Numbered from the stretch's first letter, positions 15,865-23,906 are shown. The stretch is 27,472 nt of DNA from Planctomycetota bacterium (GCA_029259935.1 JAJDEH010000033.1:1-27472), one strand, 5' to 3'. The notes: generated by a model from the sequence alone, not told the origin. Numbers and translations are program-made.

Positions 15865-16749
15865 CTAACGATCGTCCTTTACGATCTGCGTGCCCACGCC
15901 CTCCGTCGTATAAACCTCAAGCAACAACGAATGACGAACGCGCCCATCAACGATATGTACTTTGCGCACGCCTCGATTTAGTGTTTCCAAACAAGCTTCC
16001 ACTTTGGGAATCATTCCCGTCCCAATGTGTCCCTGGTCGATCATCTGTCGAGCGGCGGATTCGGTTAGTGAATGGATCAGCGAGCCAGCATCGTTCGAAT
16101 CTCGCAACACTCCCGCGACGTCACTGAGAAACACCAGCTTTTCCGCTCCCAATGCCTGGGCAACCGCGGTCGCCGCCGTATCCGCGTTGACATTCAGTTT
16201 GCGGCCGTCCTCGGTCAGGCACATCGATGGAATAATCGGAACCTGGCCTGTATAGCAAAGCTTTTCAATCACGCCGCGATCAACACTTGTCACTCGGCCG
16301 ACATGACCCAGATCGACCGGATTGCCATCTCCATCGATCAGAGAAAGCGGTTCGCCAAACAGCACATTGGTTGAGCGAAAATTGAGCGTCATTGCCCGAC
16401 CGCCCACTCCTTCCAACTTGCTGGCGATCTCCTCGTTCACTTCATGAGCGAGGACTCTCTCCACGATTTCCAACGTGGCGTCATCGGTAACTCGGCGGCC
16501 TTGAACGAAGTGAGGCTCAATCCCCGCCTGATCCATCGCTTGACTAATTCGCTTGCCGCCACCGTGGACTACCACGGGCCGCATGCCGACAGACTCCATG
16601 AAGACAATGTCCAGCAGCATATGGCGAAGCGCATCTTCATCCTCCATCACGCTGCCGCCCAGCTTGATGACGGTGACCTTATCTCGAAACTCGCGGATCC
16701 AGCCCAAGGCCTCGATCAGCGTGTCGGCCTTCGCGATCGCTTCTAGCAA
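15865..16749 (-). CDS. argB: Acetylglutamate kinase
   Basis: Phosphorylates N-acetylglutamate, step 2 of arginine synthesis and often the feedback-controlled one. Visible: KLGGSVMED (glycine loop), [64 protein letters not shown] and the ADP-side [15 protein letters not shown]. The start is a judgement. The open frame continues to a TTG at 16857 and has an ATG at 16806, but family similarity begins at [16 protein letters not shown]. The TTG at 16749 has GGAG 8 nt upstream and gives 294 residues, the usual ArgB length. The ATG at 16806 (313 residues) is the main alternative. It is the first gene of the cluster and is divergent from the SDR gene. Confidence 0.92.
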   Translation of the reverse strand: MLEAIAKADTLIEALGWIREFRDKVTVIKLGGSVMEDEDALRHMLLDIVFMESVGMRPVVVHGGGKRISQAMDQAGIEPHFVQGRRVTDDATLEIVERVLAHEVNEEIASKLEGVGGRAMTLNFRSTNVLFGEPLSLIDGDGNPVDLGHVGRVTSVDRGVIEKLCYTGQVPIIPSMCLTEDGRKLNVNADTAATAVAQALGAEKLVFLSDVAGVLRDSNDAGSLIHSLTESAARQMIDQGHIGTGMIPKVEACLETLNRGVRKVHIVDGRVRHSLLLEVYTTEGVGTQIVKDDR

Positions 16750-16892
16750 GAGAGAAGCTCCGGTAAAGAAGAGCTGCCGTAGCTTGGGAATTTGAAAACG
16801 CGTCATTCTAAACCGCTGGTCTCCGCAAACATAGCGGGGGTACAATCGTTGGGGCACGTCCGCGAACTCCTTCAGCCAACAGGACCAGAATC

Positions 16893-17660
16893 ATGGAAAT
16901 CAAAAACAAGGCGTTCCTTGTGACGGGGGCTGCCTCGGGTTTGGGACAAGCCAGCACCAGAAAGCTGGCTGCCTTGGGCGGAAAGATCGTGATCGCGGAT
17001 ATAGATGAGCAGGCAGGTCAGAAACTGGCCGAGGAGCTTGGCTCTCAGGCCGCGTTCATCGCCACGGATGTCACTTCGTCGAACAGCGTCAATGCGGCCG
17101 TGAAACACGCTCAGGACCAGTTCGGCGGCTTGCATGGAGTAGTTCACTGTGCCGGGATTCTCGGAGCGGCGAAGGTGCTAGGGCGGAATGGCCCACAAGA
17201 GCTAGAGTTGTTCGCCAAAGTGGTCCAAGTGAATCTAGTGGGGACCTTCAACGTGGTTCGGTTAGCCGCCCACGCGATGGCCGCCAACGAGCCGACCGAC
17301 GAGCAAGAACGAGGCGTCATCATTACGACTTCATCGGTGGCCGCATTCGAGGGTCAGATTGGCCAGGCCGGATATTCCGCATCCAAAGGGGGGGTCGCTG
17401 GAATGACTTTGCCAATCGCTCGCGAGCTAAGTACTCAAGGGATTCGAGTCGTTTCAATCGCTCCAGGCGTCTTTTCCACTCCCATGATGGAGGGAGCTCC
17501 TGAGAAAGTTGTCGCCGCGCTGCAATCGCAGGCATTGTTTCCACCTCGATTCGGTGCACCGGAGGAGTACGCCGCTCTAGCTGTCCACATATTCGAGAAT
17601 TTGATGTTGAATGGCTCGGTTATCCGTCTTGATGGTGCCGTTCGCATGCCACCTCGCTAG
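16893..17660 (+). CDS. Short-chain dehydrogenase, HSD10-like 3-hydroxyacyl-CoA dehydrogenase
   Basis: 255 residues, classical SDR. NAD-binding TGAASGLG (11-18), the acidic residue D36 after strand 2 (IADID, favouring NAD), CAG at 86-88, the serine in [15 protein letters not shown] (S147/S148), and the catalytic Y161-xxx-K165 (YSASK). The C-terminal ending [12 protein letters not shown] and [12 protein letters not shown] are characteristic of the type-2 3-hydroxyacyl-CoA dehydrogenase (HSD17B10) group, which oxidises 3-hydroxyacyl-CoA and 2-methyl-3-hydroxybutyryl-CoA in fatty acid and isoleucine breakdown. The exact substrate is inferred. A TACAAT -10-like box lies at 16841-16846, without a convincing -35. 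Confidence 0.88.
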   Translation: MEIKNKAFLVTGAASGLGQASTRKLAALGGKIVIADIDEQAGQKLAEELGSQAAFIATDVTSSNSVNAAVKHAQDQFGGLHGVVHCAGILGAAKVLGRNGPQELELFAKVVQVNLVGTFNVVRLAAHAMAANEPTDEQERGVIITTSSVAAFEGQIGQAGYSASKGGVAGMTLPIARELSTQGIRVVSIAPGVFSTPMMEGAPEKVVAALQSQALFPPRFGAPEEYAALAVHIFENLMLNGSVIRLDGAVRMPPR

Positions 17661-18168
17661 AGTGCGGGCAAAGAAGTCCTCTCAAACTTCCTAGAATGTC
17701 CTGATTAACAAAAGAAGTTTACTTTCACCACAAGAGGGGGGCAATGCAAGTAAGGGCCTTCCATAGTTCGAGTTTATCCGATTGAATCGAACCACTTCCG
17801 GATGGAATTCCAGCCTTTTCCAAAGATGTAATCTTTTACTGTAAAACAGTTTAGGGTTTTGTTCGTCACGCCAGGGTAAACGGTTGCCTTTTGGGACTGG
17901 GTGGTCGCGGGTGGCGTTTCCAGATGTACCATGGCGTCCCCCAGATTGGCCTGGAAATCGGGGTGATTTCTATTTCGTTTCCTTGACTCTGCTAAGCAAG
18001 CACGTAGAGTGGAATGAAAGGCGGCCCAACTCGATATTAGTAGGCTTAATAAAACGCCAGTGTCATGCAACCGCCACCGCAGCGAATAAATGCACTAGCA
18101 ACCGGCCTCCATCAACCTTTGGACAAGGAAAACGCGGAGCGCAAGCCCAAAGGAAAGGATTTGGAAAG
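17661..18168. other. Intergenic stretch before csrA
   Basis: 508 bp, more AT-rich in its first half. A minus-strand frame (from 17932 or 18070 down to 17774) ends in TVKDYIFGKGWNSIRKWFDSIG and has no recognisable family; I do not call it. TTGACT at 17983-17988 followed after 16 nt by TAGAGT (18005-18010) is a possible promoter for csrA, leaving a ~150-nt leader. Confidence 0.4.
18121..18168 (+). promoter_or_regulatory. csrA leader with clustered GGA motifs
   Basis: Six GGA triplets lie in the 48 nt before the csrA start (at 18121, 18127, 18136, 18152, 18157 and 18163), and the last ones cover the ribosome binding region. CsrA dimers bind GGA in leaders, so this fits self-repression; binding itself is inferred. 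Confidence 0.5.
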
Positions 18169-18378
18169 ATGCTAGTTCTATCAAGAAAGAAGAATGAAAG
18201 TATCGTCATCAACGACGACATCACCATCGTCGTGGTTGAGATACGGGGCGACAAAGTGCGCCTAGGAGTCGAGGCACCCAAGGAAGTGCCCGTACACCGT
18301 CGAGAGGTGTATGACGCTATCAAGCGGAACGAATCCAGGGAAGACGTCGAGAGTCCCGATCCGGCCGATGAAAACTAG
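18169..18378 (+). CDS. csrA: Carbon storage regulator CsrA
   Basis: 69-residue RNA-binding translational regulator. It begins [20 protein letters not shown] and has the family RNA-binding positions L4, R6 and V42-H43-R44 in the same numbering as the E. coli protein (MLVLSRK and [11 protein letters not shown]). It acts as a dimer on GGA-containing mRNA leaders. The C-terminal ~14 residues are acidic and variable ([13 protein letters not shown]). The start at 18169 is fixed by the family N-terminus; the longer open frame from 17884 is not coding. The ribosome binding region reads GGATTTGGAAAG. A flagellar gene neighbourhood or fliW, which often accompanies csrA, is not seen here. Confidence 0.95.
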   Translation: MLVLSRKKNESIVINDDITIVVVEIRGDKVRLGVEAPKEVPVHRREVYDAIKRNESREDVESPDPADEN

Positions 18379-18569
18379 CTACGTGGCAGCGCGCTATTTC
18401 GGGCAAGTCTTGGCGATCGACGCAAGACTAGCTCCTCTTGACGATGACGAGCGCCCTGGCCGCGTTTTTGCTAGGGAATTCCTCCTGAATGCGTGCCAGC
18501 CGGGCACATTCGTCAACTGCCATCTTCTGGGATGGGAGGATCGGTTGGCCTTCCCTCAATCTTCCCCAC

Positions 18570-18598
18570 TTGACTCGACACCCGGCCCCCTATTATAT
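18570..18598 (+). promoter_or_regulatory. Promoter of tRNA-Glu
   Basis: TTGACT (18570-18575), 17-nt spacer, TTATAT (18593-18598). This is a strong sigma70-like match with a GC-rich spacer about 40 bp upstream of the mature tRNA 5' end. Confidence 0.6.
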
Positions 18599-18645
18599 AC
18601 CTGAACACTTGAGACGCATTCCAAAGCGGAAAATACGGTAACTTC

Positions 18646-18718
18646 GGCCCCATCGTCTAGCGGTCTAGGACTCCGGCCTTTCACGCCGGCAACACGGGTT
18701 CGAGTCCCGTTGGGGTCA
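18646..18718 (+). tRNA. tRNA-Glu (anticodon UUC)
   Basis: 73 nt. The acceptor GGCCCCA pairs with TGGGGTC plus discriminator A. The anticodon stem is CCGGC/GCCGG (18673-18677 and 18685-18689), with loop CTTTCAC and anticodon TTC at 18680-18682. The T arm is ACGGGTTCGAGTCCCGT. CCA is not encoded directly after the discriminator (CT follows), so the 3' CCA is added later. Confidence 0.95.
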
Positions 18719-18808
18719 CTCTTTACCTATTTCCACCGGATGCGTCTTTTCTTATGCGCTTCGGGTCTGCAGGTTTCCCGCTTGCCGAACGTCTTCCGCA
18801 AAATCCGT

Positions 18809-18836
18809 TTGCAGGATAGACACAATTAGAGACAAT
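18809..18836 (+). promoter_or_regulatory. Possible promoter of the secreted-protein gene
   Basis: TTGCAG (18809-18814), 16-nt spacer, GACAAT (18831-18836), about 40 bp before the ATG at 18878. AAAGGAG sits 6-12 nt before that ATG as a ribosome binding site. Confidence 0.4.
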
Positions 18837-18877
18837 ATGTCTGGTTCTTGTCAGGGGTTTCCAAAAGGAGTTGAGCA

Positions 18878-19609
18878 ATGCGTGGAATGCTGATCGTTGC
18901 GTTGTTGTTGTTCTGCCAGACCGCGTCGGCGGTGGACTGGAGCAAGGTCAATCGAAAGATCCTTGACGAACCGGACTACCAATCGGATACGCCCAAATAC
19001 TGCCTAGTCGCATTCGGGCCCAAAGCCGAAACGAAGGTCTGGATGGTGCTTGACTCTTCGAAGAAGGACCTCGGTAACTACGACGTCTTGTACGCCGACC
19101 TGAACGCCAATGGCAAGCTGACGGATAAAGGAGAACGGTTCACGACCGAATCCACCGGCGGTTCCGCGACCTTCAAACTTCCGGACTTTGCCGATCCAAC
19201 AACCGGCCAAACGCATACCGAGTTTACCCTGCGCACGCGCGGCGGTGAGAGCGGTTCGGAAATGGTCAGTGTATTGCTCAACGGAGAGTACAAATTCGGT
19301 GGAGGTTATCCCACCACTGGAACTGAAAATTACAACCAGTTTGCCAAGTCGGCTGACGAAGCTCCGATTCTGTGGATCGACGGCAGCGGACCGTTTGGAT
19401 TTCAACGTTGGTACAGCGACGAACTAGAAATCGGCGGCTCCTCGTCCCTCAAGCTGTTCCTTGGTTTGCCGGGACAAGGGCATAGCACTTTCTGTGCATT
19501 CCAGAGATACGTACTGGAAGAAGACGAACAGTTGCAGGCAACGCTGATCTACGAAGACGCGGAAGGGAAGACGAAACAGACCGTTTCCTGGTTAAAGGAG
19601 CGGTGCTGA
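18878..19609 (+). CDS. Secreted protein of unknown function, ending at an in-frame UGA
   Basis: 243 residues to the first stop. A signal peptide is clear (MRGMLIVALLLFCQTASA, cleavage probably before VDW), and GGAG precedes the ATG. The mature part includes CLVAFGPKAETKVWMVLD, then LYADLNANGKLTDKGERF, whose DxNxxGxLTxxGE pattern recalls calcium-binding loops in planctomycete secreted proteins, and several beta-rich segments. I cannot name a family. The frame stops at TGA 19607-19609 (VSWLKERC then UGA), yet coding-like sequence continues in the same frame to a TAG at 19751. The full product may therefore be about 291 residues with the UGA decoded, or the gene may carry a recent nonsense mutation. 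Confidence 0.75.
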   Translation: MRGMLIVALLLFCQTASAVDWSKVNRKILDEPDYQSDTPKYCLVAFGPKAETKVWMVLDSSKKDLGNYDVLYADLNANGKLTDKGERFTTESTGGSATFKLPDFADPTTGQTHTEFTLRTRGGESGSEMVSVLLNGEYKFGGGYPTTGTENYNQFAKSADEAPILWIDGSGPFGFQRWYSDELEIGGSSSLKLFLGLPGQGHSTFCAFQRYVLEEDEQLQATLIYEDAEGKTKQTVSWLKERC

Positions 19610-19753
19610 GGCATGTTATACCACGGCCCGGTTCGGGTCCCCGCTGATGCACGCGCTGGTAAAGCTGTCGTTCGAGTCCAGTTGACGGATAAATCAAAAT
19701 TCAAGTCGGTGCCAACCGATATCGAAATAACGCTCGTGGGTGAAAATGAGTAG
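19610..19753 (+). other. In-frame continuation beyond the UGA of the secreted-protein gene
   Basis: 47 codons plus stop, beginning GMLYHGPVRVPADARAGKAV and ending in DIEITLVGENE. The composition and alternating hydrophobic pattern look like the last strands of a beta domain and fit the upstream protein. An ATG at 19613 could also allow re-initiation. A 6-bp hairpin GGCCCG-gtt-CGGGTC (19625-19639, one G-U pair) begins 15 nt after the UGA. Confidence 0.5.
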
Positions 19754-19831
19754 CGGTTGACGAGATCGGCGTAACGCTGGGGATCTCCCAGTGCTTGCGC
19801 GTTGGGTTTCATAAACTCGGTTGCTCGCCTA

Positions 19832-19863
19832 AGATTCGTGGGTTCGCCCAAATTCACGAATCT
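19832..19863 (+). promoter_or_regulatory. Hairpin just upstream of pyrF
   Basis: AGATTCGTG (19832-19840) pairs perfectly with CACGAATCT (19855-19863). An alternative fold forms TGGG-UUCG-CCCA at the tip. It ends 14 nt before the pyrF start, so it could affect initiation or be the end of the upstream transcript. No U-tract follows. Confidence 0.35.
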
Positions 19864-19877
19864 GGCAGGCTACAACC

Positions 19878-20804
19878 GTGCATCCATTCAGCGACCGTTT
19901 GGCGGAGGCTGTGCGTCAGAGAGGCAATCCGGCGCTGGTCGGGCTCGATCCGCGCGTGGAGAACCTTCCAAACGGTCTCCTGGATCCTTCAAGTGTCAAT
20001 CAACCGAATGACGTCGCGGAAGCTTTCCGCCGATTCTGCGAGCAGATCATTGATGTCGTTGCTCCGCTGGTTGCCGCCGTGAAGCCACAGGCCGCTTTTT
20101 TTGAACAATACGGGCCCCCTGGAATGCAGGCCCTGGCCGATGTCATTGCATTTGCCCGGCAACGCGGTTTGCTGGTCGTTTTGGATGCCAAACGCAATGA
20201 CATTGGCTCGACGGCGGCAGCTTATGCGCGGGCCTATCTTGGGGTTCCTCCCGCCAGCGCGTGGGGAGCGGATGCGTTGACAGTCAGCCCCTACTTGGGT
20301 GACGACAGTTTGACTCCGTTTGTGAGCGCGGCCGAGCAGCACGACGCCGGCATCTTCGTACTCGTAAAAACTTCCAATCCGGGCGGTGGCCTGTTTCAAG
20401 ACGTGGAGTCCGGCGGCCAACCGATGTACGAACGAGTCGCCGAGCACGTCGAGGCTCTCAACTTGCCGCATCTCGGCCAATGCGGCTACGGCAGTATTGG
20501 TGCCGTCGTGGGAGCGACCTACCCCGAACAACTTTCTCGACTCCGCCAGATCATGCCTCACTGCTGGTTTTTGGTTCCCGGATTCGGGGCTCAGGGCGGA
20601 TCGGCTGGCGATGTTGCCGGCGCATTCGACCGCCAGGGTTTGGGTGCGATCGTGAATAGCTCGCGCGCGATTATCTTCGCGCACCAACGCCCCGAGTACA
20701 AAGAGAAGTTCGGCAGCCATTGGCAAGGGGCGGTTGAAGCGGCGACAATCGACATGATTGAGCAGTTACGCGCCGAAACGACCGCGGGAAACCTGTCGCA
20801 ATGA
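19878..20804 (+). CDS. pyrF: Orotidine 5'-phosphate decarboxylase (type 2)
   Basis: Last step of UMP synthesis: decarboxylates OMP. 308 residues, the longer form typical of the type-2 subfamily (about 270-310) rather than the ~230-residue E. coli type. VGLDPR at 21-26, VKPQAAFFEQYG at 68-79, and the catalytic D103-x-K105-x-x-D108 in VLDAKRNDIGSTA. Later come SPYLG, LVKTSNPGG, VVGATYP and the phosphate-binding LVPGFGAQGG. The start is a GTG at 19878 (MHPFSDRL), matching the family N-terminus; the ribosome binding site is weak. It converges on the BMC gene with a 30-bp gap. Confidence 0.95.
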   Translation: MHPFSDRLAEAVRQRGNPALVGLDPRVENLPNGLLDPSSVNQPNDVAEAFRRFCEQIIDVVAPLVAAVKPQAAFFEQYGPPGMQALADVIAFARQRGLLVVLDAKRNDIGSTAAAYARAYLGVPPASAWGADALTVSPYLGDDSLTPFVSAAEQHDAGIFVLVKTSNPGGGLFQDVESGGQPMYERVAEHVEALNLPHLGQCGYGSIGAVVGATYPEQLSRLRQIMPHCWFLVPGFGAQGGSAGDVAGAFDRQGLGAIVNSSRAIIFAHQRPEYKEKFGSHWQGAVEAATIDMIEQLRAETTAGNLSQ

Positions 20805-20834
20805 CCATGAGGCGGTGATTGCCTTGAGGGATGA

Positions 20835-21473
20835 TTAGGGCAGCAGGCTGATAACCGCAGCGCTGGGGCGAGCGATGACATGGGCCGCGACGAGGGTTCC
20901 GAGAGCGGCCACATTTTCCTTGCCCGCGGTCACCGCGGCTTTGACGGCGGCCACGTCGCCCTTGATGATCACGGTCACGTATCCGCCGCCAAGTTTTTCC
21001 TTGCCAACGACTTCCACATTGGCCGCCTTACAAGCCGTATCGATCGCCTCGAACACGGCAGTGAAGCCTTGCGTTTCGATGAGACCTAGCGCATAGGTGG
21101 GGGCTTCGCTCACGGATGTCTCCTTGTTTGAATCGTGTGCCTTGCCGGACCGAGCCTCTGGCACATACACGACTTCTTGTTGAATGAGTGGATTGTATTC
21201 GCGATCACTTTCGATGGCGGACCAAGCTCCCGAGTCCGGCCGATTGATGATCTTGGTGACGGGGCCGCCACCCATTTGCTCGGCAACGGCTCGTCCGGCT
21301 TCGATTGCGGCGTCGATCGCGGCGGTCGAGCCGACCAGTTTGACGCAGACGCCGAGGAAGTCGTTAATCTCGACTTGTAATACCCGAATCGACGCCGCTT
21401 TATCCATCACGTCCAGCGCGGCGATGGCAGGAGTCAATCCTGTCGTTTCGAGCATTCCCAGCGTTTCGGTCAT
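20835..21473 (-). CDS. Tandem BMC-domain microcompartment shell protein
   Basis: 212 residues with two BMC domains in the ordinary order. Domain 1 (about 4-78) begins LGMLETTGLTPAIAALDVMDKAASIRV; domain 2 (126-203) begins YALGLIETQGFTAVFEAIDTACKAANVEVV, with pore-loop sequence KLGGGYVTVIIKGDV. A 45-residue linker containing YNPLIQQEVVYVPEA joins them. Two-domain BMC proteins usually form pseudohexameric trimers that tile protein shells. Domain 2 alone would pass as a classic one-domain shell protein, while the pore loop of domain 1 (INDFLGVCV) is unusual. No aldehyde dehydrogenase, aldolase, pentameric vertex protein or other microcompartment gene is in the window. Start ATG 21473, no Shine-Dalgarno seen. 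Confidence 0.88.
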   Translation of the reverse strand: MTETLGMLETTGLTPAIAALDVMDKAASIRVLQVEINDFLGVCVKLVGSTAAIDAAIEAGRAVAEQMGGGPVTKIINRPDSGAWSAIESDREYNPLIQQEVVYVPEARSGKAHDSNKETSVSEAPTYALGLIETQGFTAVFEAIDTACKAANVEVVGKEKLGGGYVTVIIKGDVAAVKAAVTAGKENVAALGTLVAAHVIARPSAAVISLLP

Positions 21474-21705
21474 GGAAGCGGTGGCTTGTTGGAATAGCGC
21501 GATGAACGCGACACAGTAGTGGAATATGGATGTCTTGGAAAAGGGCCGGGCGGATGGGTCGTGCCGGCAGCCTGTTCTTACTGCCAGTATAGTTCAAGCC
21601 CAGGCGGGGGATGGAGCCAACCGGTGTGGCCCCGACAAGCCCGTCCCAGCACCGGTGGGCCGAGTGGCAGGTCGGTCCCGCGACTAATCGGTCGGCCGCG
21701 GCCAT

Positions 21706-21732
21706 AAAAAAACCCCCGACAATTGTCGGGGG
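21706..21732 (-). terminator. Intrinsic terminator of the cysteine-rich gene
   Basis: A perfect palindrome, CCCCCGACAA/TTGTCGGGGG (21713-21732), followed on the minus strand by seven T (21712-21706). It lies 45 bp past the stop of the cysteine-rich gene and before the BMC gene, so those two genes are probably separate transcripts. Confidence 0.85.
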
Positions 21733-21776
21733 CGTTCTCCCTGCACAGGAGATTCCAGCAATTCAACGTATCGTTA

Positions 21777-22256
21777 CTAGTGGCCGCATCCGCAGGTGGG
21801 CTCACAACCGCAACCACAGTGATGGTCGCAGCAACGGGGCTTGCAGCAGCGCTTGAACAGACCGCCGAACAGGCCACAGCGCGGCTTGCAGCAGCAAGGA
21901 TCACAGCAGGGCTCGCAGCCGCATACGGGCTCACAACCACAAGCGGGCTCGCAACCGCAAACCGGTTCGCAGCAGCAAGGATCACAGCAGCGTGGCTTGC
22001 AGCAGCGCTTGAACAGGCCGACGAACAAGCCGCGCGGCTTGCAGCAGCAAGGATCGCAGCACGGGTCGCAGCAAGCGGGTTCGCAACCACAAGCGGGCTC
22101 ACAACCACAGACGGGCTCGCAACAGGTATCGCACGCGGGGGCGCAACAGCCGCCGTGGTGCGACTTGAACAGAAAACCAAACGCCTGGGCGTTGGAAGCG
22201 CTGAACAAATACAGCAACGCGATGGCCAACGCGGGAACAAGAACTCGTGTCTTCAT
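21777..22256 (-). CDS. Secreted ultra-cysteine-rich repeat protein
   Basis: 159 residues. The signal peptide is MKTRVLVPALAIALLYLFSASNAQA. The mature part (~134 residues) has 44 cysteines by my count, about one third, arranged in CCEPxCGCEPxCGCEP, CCDPCCC and KPRCC units. It contains a duplication: CCCKPR, then GLFVGLFKR or GLFGGLFKR, then CCKPRCCD occurs twice. There is no enzyme motif. Such density suggests metal binding or a disulfide-hardened envelope or surface protein; both are inference. AAGGAG precedes the ATG by 8 nt and sits in a small inverted repeat (AGGAGCCCTCCT) that could partly mask it. Frames on the other strand give glutamine/alanine-rich artefacts. It is a single-gene transcript with its own terminator. 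Confidence 0.8.
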   Translation of the reverse strand: MKTRVLVPALAIALLYLFSASNAQAFGFLFKSHHGGCCAPACDTCCEPVCGCEPACGCEPACCDPCCDPCCCKPRGLFVGLFKRCCKPRCCDPCCCEPVCGCEPACGCEPVCGCEPCCDPCCCKPRCGLFGGLFKRCCKPRCCDHHCGCGCEPTCGCGH

Positions 22257-22618
22257 CAGGAGGGCTCCTTATTGAACCGAAAACCGAAAACGTGACCTAA
22301 GTCTAAAACACACCTCAAATAGGCAGCCCGTTGTTGATCGGCGATCCTACTTCGCCGCCGGATCGACATTGGTATCTGGCCTATGGAACACCAGCCCACA
22401 CGCTGGCATCTGCAGGTCGTATCGTCGATGCAACACGAATCTCTTCACTCGATGGCCTAAAGCCTGCATGTTTCCTGTTTTCAACGTCCAGTTATTCGGG
22501 TTCTATTGATTGCAAAAATCTTCCGACGGTGGGACCAACGATGGGGCGTCAAATTCGGACCTAGGACTAGGCCGGCGAAGGCTGCATTCGTTATTGCGAA
22601 CTGATCCGAGGGCCATCG
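22257..22618. other. Divergent intergenic region
   Basis: About 360 bp between the divergent cysteine-rich gene and the LarA-like gene. No coding frame or RNA gene is convincing. It should contain the promoter of the cysteine-rich gene, which I could not pin down; the promoter of the LarA-like gene is at its right edge. Confidence 0.5.
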
Positions 22619-22648
22619 TTGACCGCGGCCGCGCCCTATCGATATGAT
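22619..22648 (+). promoter_or_regulatory. Promoter of the LarA-like/ygfZ pair
   Basis: TTGACC (22619-22624), 18-nt spacer, TATGAT (22643-22648). Transcription would start near 22655, which rules out the in-frame ATG at 22644 as the start and supports the ATG at 22695. Confidence 0.6.
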
Positions 22649-22694
22649 GCCTGGTGCCCTTCTATCCTTTCCACAGAGAATACAGGGATATTCA

Positions 22695-23906
22695 ATGCCC
22701 AAGACCATTCGATATGGCTTACACGAGTCGATCGACCTGAACCTCAGGGCCGAGCAGCTCGTTGCCGAGTTTCCTGGACGTCGAATTGAGCCGCTGGACG
22801 ATCCGGCCGCGGCGGTCGCGGCGGCACTTTCCTCGCCATTGGAATTTCCCCCTCTTTCGCAAGCAACCGTTGCAGGCGACAGAATCGCCGTGACCCTTGA
22901 ACCGGGTGTGCCTCGGGGGCCCGAACTGTTGGCGGGGGTCATTCATGCTCTGGTCGAGTTGGGAGCCGACCCTCAGTTGATTTCGGTCGTGGTGGGCTCG
23001 TCGGTCCACTTCGACGCAGCCCACGAACTCGACGCCTTGCTGCCCGAAGAAACAAGGCGCGCGTTAGATATCAGGCAACACGATCACGGCGAATCCAACG
23101 CGTCTGCCTATCTGGCGGCGACGAAGGACGGGCAACCGATTTACCTCAACCGAGCCATTTGCGACGCCGATGTCGTGTTGCCTATCGGCGTGTTTCGTTC
23201 GGATGACCGTGCGGACGACTTGGGGATTCATTGCCGCTTTGTCTCGACGTTTTCCGATGAGGCGACTCGCCAGCGCTTCACCGTGTGCGGAGGCAAGGGC
23301 GGCCATCGGCGTACCAAACTGTTGCGCGAGGCCGCCGATGAAGCGGCCTGGCTGCTTGGGATTCAATTCTCCATCCAAGTCATACCTGGTCCGGGAGAGA
23401 CTGTTCTGCATGTACTTGCCGGTGCCGCCGAGAAGGTCGCCAGTGAGGCCCGGTCGCTCAGCCAAGCCGCCTGGGCATGTCAATTGAGCGAGCGTGCTGG
23501 AGTCGTGGTGGCGACTGTCGACGGCGGACCAGAACAACAGACATGGGAGAACGTGTCGCGCGCCGTGCGGGTCGCTCGTCACGCCGTTGCCAGTGACGGT
23601 GCGATCGCGATTTGCAGCGAACTTGCCGAGTTAGCGCCGGCGGTTGGTAATTCGTCCCGGGATTCAGAATCAGCGTCAGAAGAATTTGCGGAAGGCGAGT
23701 ACTTGCCGCCAGCCGATTTCTTCGCGGAGGATTTTGGCGAACAGCGCGTCTATTTGCTCAGCCGGCTTTCTTCCGAGTCGGTCGAGGAGTTAGGATTCGC
23801 CCCCGTCGCGCGAGCGGATGAAATCCAAAGACTGTGCGAGCAAAACAACTCGTGTATTCTTCTCAACAGTGCGCAAAACGCAATCCTTGTGCCTTCCGAT
23901 GAGTGA
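22695..23906 (+). CDS. LarA-like (lactate racemase N-terminal domain) protein
   Basis: 403 residues. The N-terminal half follows the LarA/DUF2088 pattern: an initial YGLHESIDLNLRAEQL strand, GDRIAVTLEPGVPRGPELLAGVIHALVELGADPQLISVVVGS, LDIRQHDHGESNASAYL, then GQPIYLNRAICDADVVLPIG. In true lactate racemases this is followed by a GGRK-type segment with the lysine that holds the nickel-pincer cofactor. Here the sequence is GVFRSDDRADDLGIHCRFVSTF and I see no equivalent lysine, so racemase activity is doubtful. The C-terminal half is variable, with an acidic stretch (SESASEEFAEGEYLPPADFFAEDFGE). The ATG at 22695 has AGGG 7 nt upstream. Its stop overlaps the ygfZ start by 8 bp. Confidence 0.75.
   Translation: MPKTIRYGLHESIDLNLRAEQLVAEFPGRRIEPLDDPAAAVAAALSSPLEFPPLSQATVAGDRIAVTLEPGVPRGPELLAGVIHALVELGADPQLISVVVGSSVHFDAAHELDALLPEETRRALDIRQHDHGESNASAYLAATKDGQPIYLNRAICDADVVLPIGVFRSDDRADDLGIHCRFVSTFSDEATRQRFTVCGGKGGHRRTKLLREAADEAAWLLGIQFSIQVIPGPGETVLHVLAGAAEKVASEARSLSQAAWACQLSERAGVVVATVDGGPEQQTWENVSRAVRVARHAVASDGAIAICSELAELAPAVGNSSRDSESASEEFAEGEYLPPADFFAEDFGEQRVYLLSRLSSESVEELGFAPVARADEIQRLCEQNNSCILLNSAQNAILVPSDE

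Noticed and set aside
18368..18604. Frame overlapping the csrA stop
   Set aside because: No recognisable protein, and its end runs into the tRNA promoter.
21841..22275. Plus-strand frames rich in QQGSQ or alanine/threonine
   Set aside because: They are mirror images of the cysteine-rich gene, which has a signal peptide, ribosome binding site and terminator on the minus strand.
22644..22694. Earlier ATG for the LarA-like gene
   Set aside because: It lies within the -10 box of a good promoter, and the later ATG has a better ribosome binding site.
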